Below, one piece after another: positions 1 to 6,609 of a stretch of DNA of 8,838 nucleotides. Origin of the DNA: Tenderia sp965602225 (GTDB taxonomy: Bacteria > Pseudomonadota > Gammaproteobacteria > Tenderiales > Tenderiaceae); assembly GCA_965602225.1 (NCBI GenBank), contig CBFCYE010000062.1:1-8838 (forward strand), read 5' to 3'. Below the pieces are notes generated by a model, which searched no databases, had not been told where the DNA came from, and was given only the letters and a program-made list of their open reading frames with translations. The translations under genes were made by a program, and so were the position numbers. The number at the start of each line of letters is the position of its first letter. The stretch's first letter is position 1.

Positions 1-935
<935 letters not shown>

Positions 936-938
<3 letters not shown>

Positions 939-967
939 TATAACACCAAAGATATTTGGTTATATAG
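936..967 (+). other. Hairpin in 23S-5S spacer, likely rRNA processing element
   Basis: CTATATAA at 936-943 pairs with TTATATAG at 960-967, and CCAAA at 946-950 pairs with TTTGG at 955-959. This gives a 13-bp stem with a two-base bulge and a GATA loop, immediately at the mature 23S 3' end. The spacer has no tRNA gene. Inferred role: a substrate or boundary for RNase trimming of pre-23S or pre-5S RNA. The function is not shown by the sequence. Confidence 0.5.
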
Positions 968-1062
968 AGAATAAACCATTGATTTAAATCTTAGTTTAGA
1001 CACTTTATGACAAACAACCCAGATTCGGATAGTCGCAGAGTACGCGATCATCCCAAAAGAAT

Positions 1063-1180
1063 TGCCTGGCGGCCATAGCGAATTGGAACCACCCGATCCC
1101 ATCTCGAACTCGGAAGTGAAACGATTTAGCGCCGATGATAGTGTGGCAGCTGCCATGTGAAAGTAGGTCACTGCCAGGCT
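1063..1180 (+). rRNA. rrf: 5S ribosomal RNA
   Basis: Complete 5S rRNA. The ends TGCCTGGC (1063-1070) and GCCAGGC (1173-1179) form helix I. The internal stretches GAACTCGGAAGTGAAACG and TAGCGCCGATGATAGTGTGG are the standard 5S loop B/C and loop E signatures. Length is about 118 bases, as in other proteobacteria. It sits 124 bases after the 23S 3' end and is followed by a strong terminator, so it closes the rRNA operon; no tRNA follows it. Confidence 0.97.
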
Positions 1181-1189
1181 TTAACAACG

Positions 1190-1223
1190 AAACCCTCATC
1201 AGGAAACTGGTGAGGGTTTTTTT
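1190..1223 (+). terminator. Rho-independent terminator of the rRNA operon
   Basis: AACCCTCATC (1191-1200) pairs with GGTGAGGGTT (1209-1218) with one G-U pair. An inner A-T and G-C pair close a GAAA tetraloop (1203-1206). The stem runs into a seven-T tract (1217-1223). It lies 10 bases past 5S, as expected at the end of an rrn operon. Confidence 0.93.
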
Positions 1224-1531
1224 ATGTTCGAAAATAAGTAACAGCAACGCAATTCTATCGCCCATAGAGGCCTAGCGGGTTCATTGGTGGGCGCAAAGAA
1301 CCTTTTCAAGTTTCATTTTGCGTACTTTACCCATCCCGGGTCAAAGCAATCCGACGCTTCCAGCGTCAGGGCAACACTCTGGGTCGAGGCGAGAGACCGA
1401 GTAAAGCTAGGGGTTTTTATCCCTACAAAAAAATGGTAACTTTAGCCGCATAATAATAAGTGGATGATGATGTGGGGCATCCATAACGTGATTAATGTAA
1501 ATACTAAAAAATTAAACTAGGAGATAAAGAG
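1224..1531 (+). other. Gene-free stretch with several hairpins; possible structured leader RNA
   Basis: No protein gene fits here on either strand, but paired segments are dense. GGTTC 1278-1282 pairs with GAACC 1298-1302. CTTTACCC 1325-1332 pairs with GGGT-C-AAAG 1338-1346. GACGCT 1353-1358 pairs with AGCGTC 1362-1367. ACTC-TG-GGTC 1376-1385 pairs with GACCGAGT 1395-1402. TAGGGGT 1408-1414 pairs with ATCCCTA 1419-1425. TGGATG 1461-1466 pairs with CATCCA 1478-1483. CTTTAC 1325-1330 could instead pair with GTAAAG 1401-1406 and enclose two of the other hairpins. The stretch ends at the ribosome binding site of the 32-codon gene. It could be a leader, a free small RNA or a decayed remnant; I do not recognise a known riboswitch class. 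A possible -10 is CATAAT at 1449-1454, without a clear -35. Confidence 0.35.
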
Positions 1532-1630
1532 ATGAAGAAGGTAGCTACTCAAGATGACGGCCTGATCGTTGTATCAATGGTCCTGGCGACAGTAATCCTG
1601 ATGGTACTTGGTTTCGGCATGGCCGGCTAA
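1532..1630 (+). CDS. Single-helix membrane microprotein, 32 residues, function unknown
   Basis: A 32-codon gene with ATG at 1532 and TAA at 1628-1630. AGGAG at 1519-1523 lies eight bases before the ATG, a near-ideal ribosome binding site, and an own terminator starts 22 bases after the stop. The product has a polar N-terminus (K2, K3, Q7, D8, D9). From L11 to about M30 it is almost wholly hydrophobic (Ile, Val, Leu, Met, with Ser15 and Thr20), long enough for one membrane span, ending in small residues (G27, G29, A31, G32). There is no cysteine and no signal-peptidase site. Known proteins of this shape include small accessory subunits of membrane complexes (CydX- or KdpF-like) and type I toxins; I cannot assign it to any by sequence. 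It stands alone, between the rRNA terminator and its own. The signals make it a convincing gene; its role is open. Confidence 0.72.
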   Translation: MKKVATQDDGLIVVSMVLATVILMVLGFGMAG

Positions 1631-1651
1631 GTTTACCCAGACAATGACTTG

Positions 1652-1677
1652 AAAGGCCGGCTTATGTCGGCCTTTTT
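1652..1677 (+). terminator. Rho-independent terminator after the microprotein gene
   Basis: AAAGGCCGGC (1652-1661) pairs with GTCGGCCTTT (1666-1675), ten pairs with one G-U. The loop is TTAT and the T run 1673-1677 follows. It separates the 32-codon gene from the M61 peptidase gene, so each needs its own promoter. Confidence 0.9.
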
Positions 1678-1681
1678 GGGT

Positions 1682-1743
1682 TTAGAGGATATATATTCCT
1701 CTAACTTCGTTACAATCGCTGTAACAGTTAAATCAGGTTACAG
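1682..1743 (+). promoter_or_regulatory. Promoter and leader region of the M61 gene with three linked repeats
   Basis: TTAGAGGA (1682-1689) and TCCTCTAA (1697-1704) form a perfect 8-bp inverted repeat around an AT-only centre. GTTACA (1709-1714), TGTAAC (1720-1725) and GTTACA (1737-1742) follow. The middle copy is complementary to both outer copies; the downstream pairing extends to CTGTAAC/GTTACAG (1719-1725 with 1737-1743) and would cover the only Shine-Dalgarno-like AGG (1735-1737). TACAAT at 1711-1716 is a fair -10 candidate, but no good -35 is visible. If transcription starts near 1723, the upstream GTTACA would act as DNA (operator) rather than RNA. Regulation is inferred. Confidence 0.4.
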
Positions 1744-1745
1744 TT

Positions 1746-3557
1746 ATGCATTATCAAATCTCCGCACATGATCCAGCTGCACATATATTCAAAGTTAAGT
1801 GTTCTATTGAAACCCCATCTAGTTATGGTCAGGTGTTTTCCTTGCCTGCCTGGATCCCTGGTAGCTATATGGTGCGTGAGTTTGCCAAGAACATAATCAG
1901 TATCAAGGCTGTTTCAGGTGGCGAGCCTGTTAGGCTTGAAAAAATAGATAAATCATCATGGAAGGCTGATGTTTGTGTTGGCCCGCTTGAGCTTGAGTAC
2001 GACATCTATGCCTGGGATTTATCAGTACGCTCTGCACACCTAGACCAGACTCACGGTTACTTTAACGGAACAAGTGTGTTTGTCAGGGTGCATGGCCATG
2101 AAAACGCCCCTTGTACTGTAGAGATCTGTGCGCCATCAAATGCTGTTATTGGCGACTGGCGTGTTGAAACGACATTAAAGTTGGCTGGCGCAGAAGAATA
2201 TGGCTTTGGCAGATATGCTGCTGATGACTACGATGATTTGATTGACCATCCGGTAGAAATGGCTGATTTCACTATGGCAAGTTTTGATGTTGCCGGAGTG
2301 AGGCATGAGGTTGTACTCACTGGCCAGCATAGGGCAGACCTCAATAGGGTCTGCTCAGATCTAAAAAGAATCTGTCAGACGCATGTCGATTTTTTTGGCG
2401 AACTGCCTCAAATGAAAAAGTACCTGTTCCAAGTAATGGTTGTGGGTGATGGCTATGGTGGTTTGGAGCATCGTTCATCGACAAGCCTGCTTGTTAGTCG
2501 CAAGGACTTACCTTTAATCGGGGATAGTAAGGTAAGTACTGACTATCAACAATTTCTTGGTCTATGCAGTCATGAGTATTTTCATACCTGGAATGTTAAG
2601 CGCATCAAGCCAGAAGAATTTGTGCCATACAATTTAGAGACAGAAAGCTATACCCGCCAACTGTGGGCATTTGAAGGGATTACATCATATTACGATGACC
2701 TTGGCCTGCTGCGCAGTGGTTGCATCGAGGTGCAGACTTACCTGGAAGCGCTGGCTCAAACTATTACCCGAGTTAGTCGTGGACAAGGTCGTTTTAAACA
2801 ATCTGTCGCCGACTCAAGTTTCGATGCCTGGACTAAATTTTATCGTCAGGATGAAAATGCGCCGAACGCAATAGTTAGTTACTACACCAAGGGTAGTCTG
2901 ATTGCCCTAGCGCTTGATTTAACAATCCGTAAACTGACATCAAATGGAAAGTCATTAGATGATTTGATGACGTTGCTTTGGCAAAGGTATGGAAAGACAG
3001 GGCTTGGTGTTCCAGAAGGCGCAATTGAGCAGCATGCGGGAGAAATTGCAGGGACTGCCCTGAATGAATTTTTTCAACGCTATCTGCATGGGACAGAAGA
3101 TCCACCTTTGGCAGACCTTCTTGAATGGATTGGCGTTGATTTGATTCTACGACCATCGGAATCGTCACAAGATAAAGGCGGCAAGGCCAGTCAAAAAACC
3201 AATGAGGATTTACTTCAGCGTGCTGACCTAGGCATCCAAACAATTGCAGACGCGGGTGCACTAAAGATCAGAAATGTCTTTGACGGTGGAGCGGCAATAA
3301 AAACAGGTTTGGCAGCAGGTGATGTGCTGGTTGCAATCGATGGTCTAAAGGTAACGGATACAAATATTGAAGCCTTATTACAACAGTACCGTCCAGGTGA
3401 GGCGGTGGACGTTCATCTATTCAGGCGTGATGAGCTAATGCAGTTTAAACTTGAATTACAGTCGCCTGCGCTAGATACAATTGAATTACGTCTGAACGAT
3501 GACGTTGATGAAAAGATAATTATCAGCCGTAAGGCGTGGTTAAAATCAAAGAAATAA
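1746..3557 (+). CDS. M61 family metallopeptidase with C-terminal PDZ domain
   Basis: A 603-residue zinc peptidase of the glycyl aminopeptidase (M61) family, within the usual length for the family. The N-terminal half (about 1-165) carries the family signature around IPGSYMVREFAKN (residues 38-50). The catalytic core has HEYFH at 276-280 in the family context HEYFHTWNVKRIKP, giving zinc ligands H276 and H280 and catalytic E277. WAFEGITSYY supplies E310 as likely third ligand. A PDZ-like domain spans about 490-580 (LGIQTI, then GLAAGDVLVAIDG). No signal peptide or membrane span is visible, so a cytoplasmic location is inferred. Family members release N-terminal Gly or Ala, or act as endopeptidases; the substrate here is unknown. 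The ATG at 1746 is chosen because the protein begins in the family's usual way; the ribosome binding site is weak (AGG at 1735-1737). Its last 12 bases overlap the end of the opposing gluQRS gene. Confidence 0.93.
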   Translation: MHYQISAHDPAAHIFKVKCSIETPSSYGQVFSLPAWIPGSYMVREFAKNIISIKAVSGGEPVRLEKIDKSSWKADVCVGPLELEYDIYAWDLSVRSAHLDQTHGYFNGTSVFVRVHGHENAPCTVEICAPSNAVIGDWRVETTLKLAGAEEYGFGRYAADDYDDLIDHPVEMADFTMASFDVAGVRHEVVLTGQHRADLNRVCSDLKRICQTHVDFFGELPQMKKYLFQVMVVGDGYGGLEHRSSTSLLVSRKDLPLIGDSKVSTDYQQFLGLCSHEYFHTWNVKRIKPEEFVPYNLETESYTRQLWAFEGITSYYDDLGLLRSGCIEVQTYLEALAQTITRVSRGQGRFKQSVADSSFDAWTKFYRQDENAPNAIVSYYTKGSLIALALDLTIRKLTSNGKSLDDLMTLLWQRYGKTGLGVPEGAIEQHAGEIAGTALNEFFQRYLHGTEDPPLADLLEWIGVDLILRPSESSQDKGGKASQKTNEDLLQRADLGIQTIADAGALKIRNVFDGGAAIKTGLAAGDVLVAIDGLKVTDTNIEALLQQYRPGEAVDVHLFRRDELMQFKLELQSPALDTIELRLNDDVDEKIIISRKAWLKSKK

Positions 3558-4457
3558 ATCGGGCGCACTCTGGTCGCTTGTAGGGATAATCTCAGGCTGC
3601 CAGTGTTGGATTGCCCATTGCCAGAAACTGTCCAGGTCGCAATCAATAATTTCACTGGCTGGATTTTGATTTAGGAAACGCAGCACTTCAAATAACACTG
3701 TTTGCGGACGAAGGCCTTCAATCTTTGGCGCACCGGTTTGTTTGCTGAGTTTTTGTCCATTACGATTTAGTGCAACCGGTAGATGCATGTAGTTAGGCGT
3801 GGGCCAGTTGAATAGCTTTTGTAAGTGTATCTGGCGCGGGGTGTTATCAAGCAAATCCGCACCACGTACCACCTCGGTTATATTTTGTGCGGCATCATCG
3901 ACAACTACTGCAAGTTGATAGGCAAACAGTTTGTCAGCGCGTCGGAGTACAAAGTCACCAATTTCAGATTCTAGTTGTTGTACGAACGGGCCACGTAGCG
4001 TATCGATAAAGCTGATTTGTGAGTCATGTGTCAGAACGCGTAATGCACGAGGCCGCTTGTCTTTGGCGAGTCCCTGTCGACAACAGCCTTGGTAGATAGG
4101 GCCATAGCGACCGCTGATCGCATTATCCTGGATCTGTTTGCGTGTACAGCCGCAGGCATAGACACTGCCTTGCAGAGTGAGTTGTTCAAGGGCATCCATA
4201 TAGATATTGCTACGCTGGCTTTGGTAGACAACGTCACCCTCCCAGTGAAAACCGAAGTCATCAAGCGTTTGGAGTATGTTGTCTGACGCCCCGGCTATTT
4301 CTCTTGGTGGGTCGAGATCTTCTATGCGAAGATGCCAGGCCCCCTGATGATGTTTGGCCTGAAGGTAGCTACCAACTGCCGCAACCAAAGAGCCAAAATG
4401 TAGCGGCCCGGTTGGAGAGGGGGCGAAACGGCCACGATAAAGATTATCTGTTAACAT
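3546..4457 (-). CDS. gluQ: Glutamyl-Q tRNA(Asp) synthetase
   Basis: A 303-residue paralogue of the glutamyl-tRNA synthetase catalytic domain that lacks the anticodon-binding domain. The family attaches glutamate to the queuosine at the wobble position of tRNA(Asp), using ATP. Visible motifs are APSPTGPLHFGS (12-23, the HIGH-type ATP site) and RIEDLDPPR (44-52, amino acid site). A zinc knuckle of the GluQ-RS type has C102, C104, Y122 and C126 (CGCTR ... YQGCCR). KLSKQ at 236-240 is the KMSKS-type loop. The length matches the family. The chosen ATG (CAT at 4455-4457) gives the normal N-terminus, but I see no Shine-Dalgarno sequence before it, so initiation may be weak or the transcript short-leadered. 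In enterobacteria the gene often follows dksA; here it stands alone, tail to tail with the M61 gene and head to head with the peroxiredoxin gene. Confidence 0.96.
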   Translation of the reverse strand: MLTDNLYRGRFAPSPTGPLHFGSLVAAVGSYLQAKHHQGAWHLRIEDLDPPREIAGASDNILQTLDDFGFHWEGDVVYQSQRSNIYMDALEQLTLQGSVYACGCTRKQIQDNAISGRYGPIYQGCCRQGLAKDKRPRALRVLTHDSQISFIDTLRGPFVQQLESEIGDFVLRRADKLFAYQLAVVVDDAAQNITEVVRGADLLDNTPRQIHLQKLFNWPTPNYMHLPVALNRNGQKLSKQTGAPKIEGLRPQTVLFEVLRFLNQNPASEIIDCDLDSFWQWAIQHWQPEIIPTSDQSAPDLFL

Positions 4458-4547
4458 GCCGGCAATTGTATCCGGATTTACAGCTAGTTGTTTGTGCTGA
4501 GGAACAATACCTTACTAAGATCGTCTGGTTGATTTGTAGGGCTGAAA

Positions 4548-4587
4548 AGTATAGAATACTCTTTATAATCATCTTAGAATTATTCTT
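4548..4587 (+). promoter_or_regulatory. Peroxiredoxin promoter with perfect -10 and repeated TAGAAT motif
   Basis: TATAAT at 4564-4569 is a consensus -10, yet there is no good -35 at 16-18 bases (GCTGAA at 4541-4546), which suggests activator dependence. Two similar motifs flank it about 23 bases apart: TAGAATACTCTT (4552-4563) and TAGAATTATTCTT (4575-4587). Each is partly palindromic (AGTAT-AGA-ATACT at 4548-4560; AGAAT-T-ATTCT at 4576-4586). Spacing of about two helical turns would suit a dimeric regulator binding twice. I could not fit the four-box OxyR pattern to it. The regulator is unknown. Confidence 0.45.
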
Positions 4588-4623
4588 GTTGTTAGTGTAA
4601 CCCCATTATTTAAGGAGCAAAAA

Positions 4624-5226
4624 ATGAGTGTACTCGTAGGGCGTCCTGCCCCGGATTTTACTGCTGCAGCTGTCATGGGCGACGGCAGCATCAACGAAAA
4701 CTTCAAACTGTCTGATCTTAAAGGCAAACATGTGGTTTTGTTTTTCTGGCCGCTGGATTTCACCTTCGTTTGTCCTTCTGAAATCATTGCTCATGACCAT
4801 CGTGTTGAAGAGTTCAAAAAGCGTGGTGTTGAGCTGGTTGGTGTTTCAATCGATTCTCAATTTACTCACTTTGCATGGCGTAATACCCCAGTGAATCAAG
4901 GTGGTATCGGTCCTGTTAAATTCCCAATGGTTGCTGATACCAAGCAGGAAATCATGGGAGCCTATGATGTAGCCCATCCTGAAGCTGGTGTTGCCTTGCG
5001 TGGTTCATTCTTGATCGATAAAGATGGCATTGTTCAAAGCCAGATGGTGAATAACCTGCCGCTGGGTCGTAATGTTGATGAGATGCTGCGTCTGGTTGAT
5101 GCACTACAGTTTACTGAAGAGCATGGTGAAGTCTGCCCAGCTGGCTGGAACAAGGGTGATGACGGTATGACACCTGATGCTGGTGGTGTTGCTTCATACC
5201 TGGCAAAACACGCTGAAGAGCTCTAA
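4624..5226 (+). CDS. Typical 2-Cys peroxiredoxin (AhpC/Prx1 type)
   Basis: A 200-residue thiol peroxidase reducing H2O2, organic peroxides and possibly peroxynitrite in the cytoplasm. The peroxidatic cysteine is C50 in FTFVCPSE with the expected preceding aromatic stretch. The resolving cysteine is C171 in EVCPAGW, so the protein should form the intersubunit disulfide of typical 2-Cys enzymes. NQGGIGPVKFP carries the GG(L/I)G motif linked to overoxidation sensitivity in eukaryotic Prx1, but the matching C-terminal YF motif is replaced by YL, so a robust enzyme is expected (inference). The ribosome binding site is strong (AGGAG 4613-4617, six bases before the ATG), and codon use is even, as for a well expressed gene. 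No ahpF or thioredoxin reductase gene adjoins it, so the reductant is probably thioredoxin or another partner. A strong bidirectional terminator follows. Confidence 0.96.
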   Translation: MSVLVGRPAPDFTAAAVMGDGSINENFKLSDLKGKHVVLFFWPLDFTFVCPSEIIAHDHRVEEFKKRGVELVGVSIDSQFTHFAWRNTPVNQGGIGPVKFPMVADTKQEIMGAYDVAHPEAGVALRGSFLIDKDGIVQSQMVNNLPLGRNVDEMLRLVDALQFTEEHGEVCPAGWNKGDDGMTPDAGGVASYLAKHAEEL

Positions 5227-5245
5227 GTTCTTTAATTTGCTCCAT

Positions 5246-5281
5246 AAAAAAGCCGGTGACTGCAAAGTCACCGGCTTTTTT
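5246..5281. terminator. Bidirectional terminator between peroxiredoxin and the Cys-rich gene
   Basis: A perfect 16-bp stem: six A plus GCCGGTGACT (5246-5261) pairs with AGTCACCGGC plus six T (5266-5281). The loop is a GCAA tetraloop of GNRA type. The A tract on one side and T tract on the other make it work for both strands, serving the two convergent genes. The stop codon of the - strand gene begins right at its edge. Confidence 0.94.
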
Positions 5282-5487
5282 TATTGGCCGCTATAGTTGC
5301 CGTTTGGTAATAGATTGTCCGGCACTGTACAGCCATAAACGCGGTACGAACGAAGTTTGCAGCAGGACTGTTTTTCACCATTGCAATAATTGCTAATCCA
5401 TATCTTTTTGCTGCTGGTTCTAAAGCGGTTCCACAGGTCGCAGCGTTTGAGATAAACACAGGGGTTAGTTTTGTGTCTTATTAACAT
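5281..5487 (-). CDS. Small cysteine-rich protein, 68 residues, YC-x6-C ... VPDNLLPNG type
   Basis: A small cytoplasmic protein with six cysteines: C10, C16, C35, C42, C43 and C53. The order C-x5-C, then YC-x6-C, then VPDNLLPNG (55-63) resembles, from memory, a short domain found in small hypothetical proteins and at the C-terminus of some chemotaxis receptors and response regulators (YC-x-G-x4-C-A-R ... P-x-x-L-x-P-N). I infer that the four conserved cysteines bind a metal or an iron-sulfur cluster, or act as redox thiols; no function is shown here. Gene signals are good: GGAAG on the - strand lies about ten bases before the ATG (complement of 5485-5487), and the gene ends at a terminator shared with the convergent peroxiredoxin gene. 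An overlapping frame in the same region (5268-5459) lacks these features. Confidence 0.75.
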   Translation of the reverse strand: MLIRHKTNPCVYLKRCDLWNRFRTSSKKIWISNYCNGEKQSCCKLRSYRVYGCTVPDNLLPNGNYSGQ

Positions 5488-5562
5488 AAGTTAGCTCTTC
5501 CTTTTGATGTTTGCCTTAAGCAGTCCTATGCAACTAATTAATAAATAAGGTGATGTGTATAT

Positions 5563-5582
5563 TATGTACATATTCGCGCGAA
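5563..5582. repeat. Two abutting 10-bp palindromes in the divergent birA promoter region
   Basis: TATGTACATA (5563-5572) is followed without a gap by TTCGCGCGAA (5573-5582), both perfect palindromes. They lie between the start of the Cys-rich gene on the - strand and birA on the + strand, about 46 bases before the birA ATG. They look like operator half-turns for a regulator that could serve both divergent genes. They do not match the known BirA operator (TTGTAAACC with inverted copy). The binding protein is unknown. Confidence 0.4.
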
Positions 5583-5603
5583 ATGCCATCTTTATGTAAA
5601 TTT

Positions 5604-5622
5604 TATAAAGTCACTGTAAAAT
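5604..5622 (+). promoter_or_regulatory. birA promoter candidates; start may be leaderless
   Basis: Two -10 candidates are TATAAA at 5604-5609 and TAAAAT at 5617-5622, the latter preceded directly by TG. No Shine-Dalgarno sequence is found before the birA ATG at 5629. With TAAAAT as -10, transcription would begin at or next to the A of the ATG, which would give a leaderless mRNA. With TATAAA the leader would be about 13 bases. No clear -35 is visible for either. Confidence 0.35.
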
Positions 5623-5628
5623 GCCGCG

Positions 5629-6609
5629 ATGAGTACAAAACTGAAGCTTATAAATATCCTTGCTGATGGCCGCTTTCATTCAGGTGAAAAGTTGGGCGCA
5701 GAGCTGGGGGTAAGCCGAACTGCGATTTGGAAGCAAGTGCAAAGCTTGCCGCAGCTTGGTTTGGATTGTTATTCCGTCAGTGGTAAGGGCTATCGCCTGT
5801 CGGGGGCTCTTGAACTGCTTGAGCGAGAAGCCATTCTTGCCGCGATGACCACGGCCGGCAAACCGCTGCTATCCGAGATTGAATTACACTCTGAAATTGA
5901 CTCCAGCAATCGCTATCTGATGGATAAGTTGGGGCATGGACTTGAGCACGGCCATACTTGCATGGCCGAGCGACAAACAGCGGGGCGTGGCCGGCGTGGC
6001 CGACCTTGGGTATCACCCTTTGCCAGAAATATTTATATGTCGTTCTACTGGCGTTTTGAAATGACGCCCGAATTATTGTCGGGGCTGGGTTTAGCGATCG
6101 GTGTCGGGGTGATCAGGGCGCTTAGGAGCTTGGGGATAGAGGACGCTAGCCTCAAGTGGCCGAATGATATTTTATGGCAAGGCCGCAAACTGGCCGGTAT
6201 CTTGTTGGAAATGCGTGGAGAGAGCGCAGGCCCTTATCATGTGGTCCTGGGCCTAGGATTGAATGTGGACATGGCGAATGCTGATGGTTCGACCGAGATA
6301 GACCAGCCGTGGGTGGATCTGCAACATATTGCCGAACAGCCCATTTCTCGCAACAAGATTGCCGGGGTTTTACTCAGCGAGCTGTTGCAGGTAGCGGAAC
6401 AGTTTCAGCGTACCGGCCTGGCACCGTTTCTGGATGAATGGATGGCGGCAGATGCTTATGCCGGCAAGTCTGTGGTGATTATGCAGGGTATGGAGACAAT
6501 CGCGGGTTATGCGCGGGGGGTCGATGGCAATGGCGCAATCCTGCTGGAAACCAATTCAGGGCTGCGTCAATTTCATTCAGGCGAAGTGAGTTTGAGGCTG
6601 CAAGGCTAA
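5629..6609 (+). CDS. birA: Bifunctional biotin--[acetyl-CoA-carboxylase] ligase / biotin operon repressor
   Basis: A 326-residue protein of the long, DNA-binding BirA class. It makes biotinyl-AMP and transfers biotin to the lysine of the biotin carboxyl carrier protein, and can repress biotin genes. Residues 1-62 form a winged helix-turn-helix domain (HSGEKLGAELGVSRTAIWKQ, 17-36). The catalytic domain has GRGRRGRPW at 119-127, the biotinyl-AMP loop, and KWPND (176-180) plus GRKLAGILLE (185-194), holding the conserved lysine. A C-terminal SH3-like segment spans about 270-326 (YAGKSVV, then GNGAILLE). The ATG at 5629 matches the usual start; no ribosome binding site precedes it. Its stop TAA shares its last base with the coaX start. 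No biotin synthesis gene or bio operator is in the window, so repressor activity is inferred from the domain only. Confidence 0.96.
   Translation: MSTKLKLINILADGRFHSGEKLGAELGVSRTAIWKQVQSLPQLGLDCYSVSGKGYRLSGALELLEREAILAAMTTAGKPLLSEIELHSEIDSSNRYLMDKLGHGLEHGHTCMAERQTAGRGRRGRPWVSPFARNIYMSFYWRFEMTPELLSGLGLAIGVGVIRALRSLGIEDASLKWPNDILWQGRKLAGILLEMRGESAGPYHVVLGLGLNVDMANADGSTEIDQPWVDLQHIAEQPISRNKIAGVLLSELLQVAEQFQRTGLAPFLDEWMAADAYAGKSVVIMQGMETIAGYARGVDGNGAILLETNSGLRQFHSGEVSLRLQG

Noticed and set aside
1283..1345. GGCGCAAAG and nearby pairs resembling a c-di-GMP-I (GEMM) riboswitch
   Set aside because: Only a short match; the tetraloop helix and the conserved second helix in the right order are missing.
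2875..3261. 128-codon frame on the minus strand inside the M61 gene
   Set aside because: Antisense to a clear peptidase coding sequence and without recognisable motifs.
4551..4587. OxyR-type site (four ATAG/CTAT boxes at 7-base spacing)
   Set aside because: Only the first box fits; the other boxes read TTTA, CTTA and TCTT.
4304..4600. 98-codon plus-strand frame ending in a hydrophobic tail
   Set aside because: Mostly antisense to gluQRS, continues into the peroxiredoxin promoter, no ribosome binding site; the tail is AT-rich promoter DNA.
6438..6608. N-terminal extension of coaX by 57 codons from an upstream ATG
   Set aside because: It is birA sequence in another frame; coaX proteins begin with the DxGNS motif, as from the ATG at 6609.
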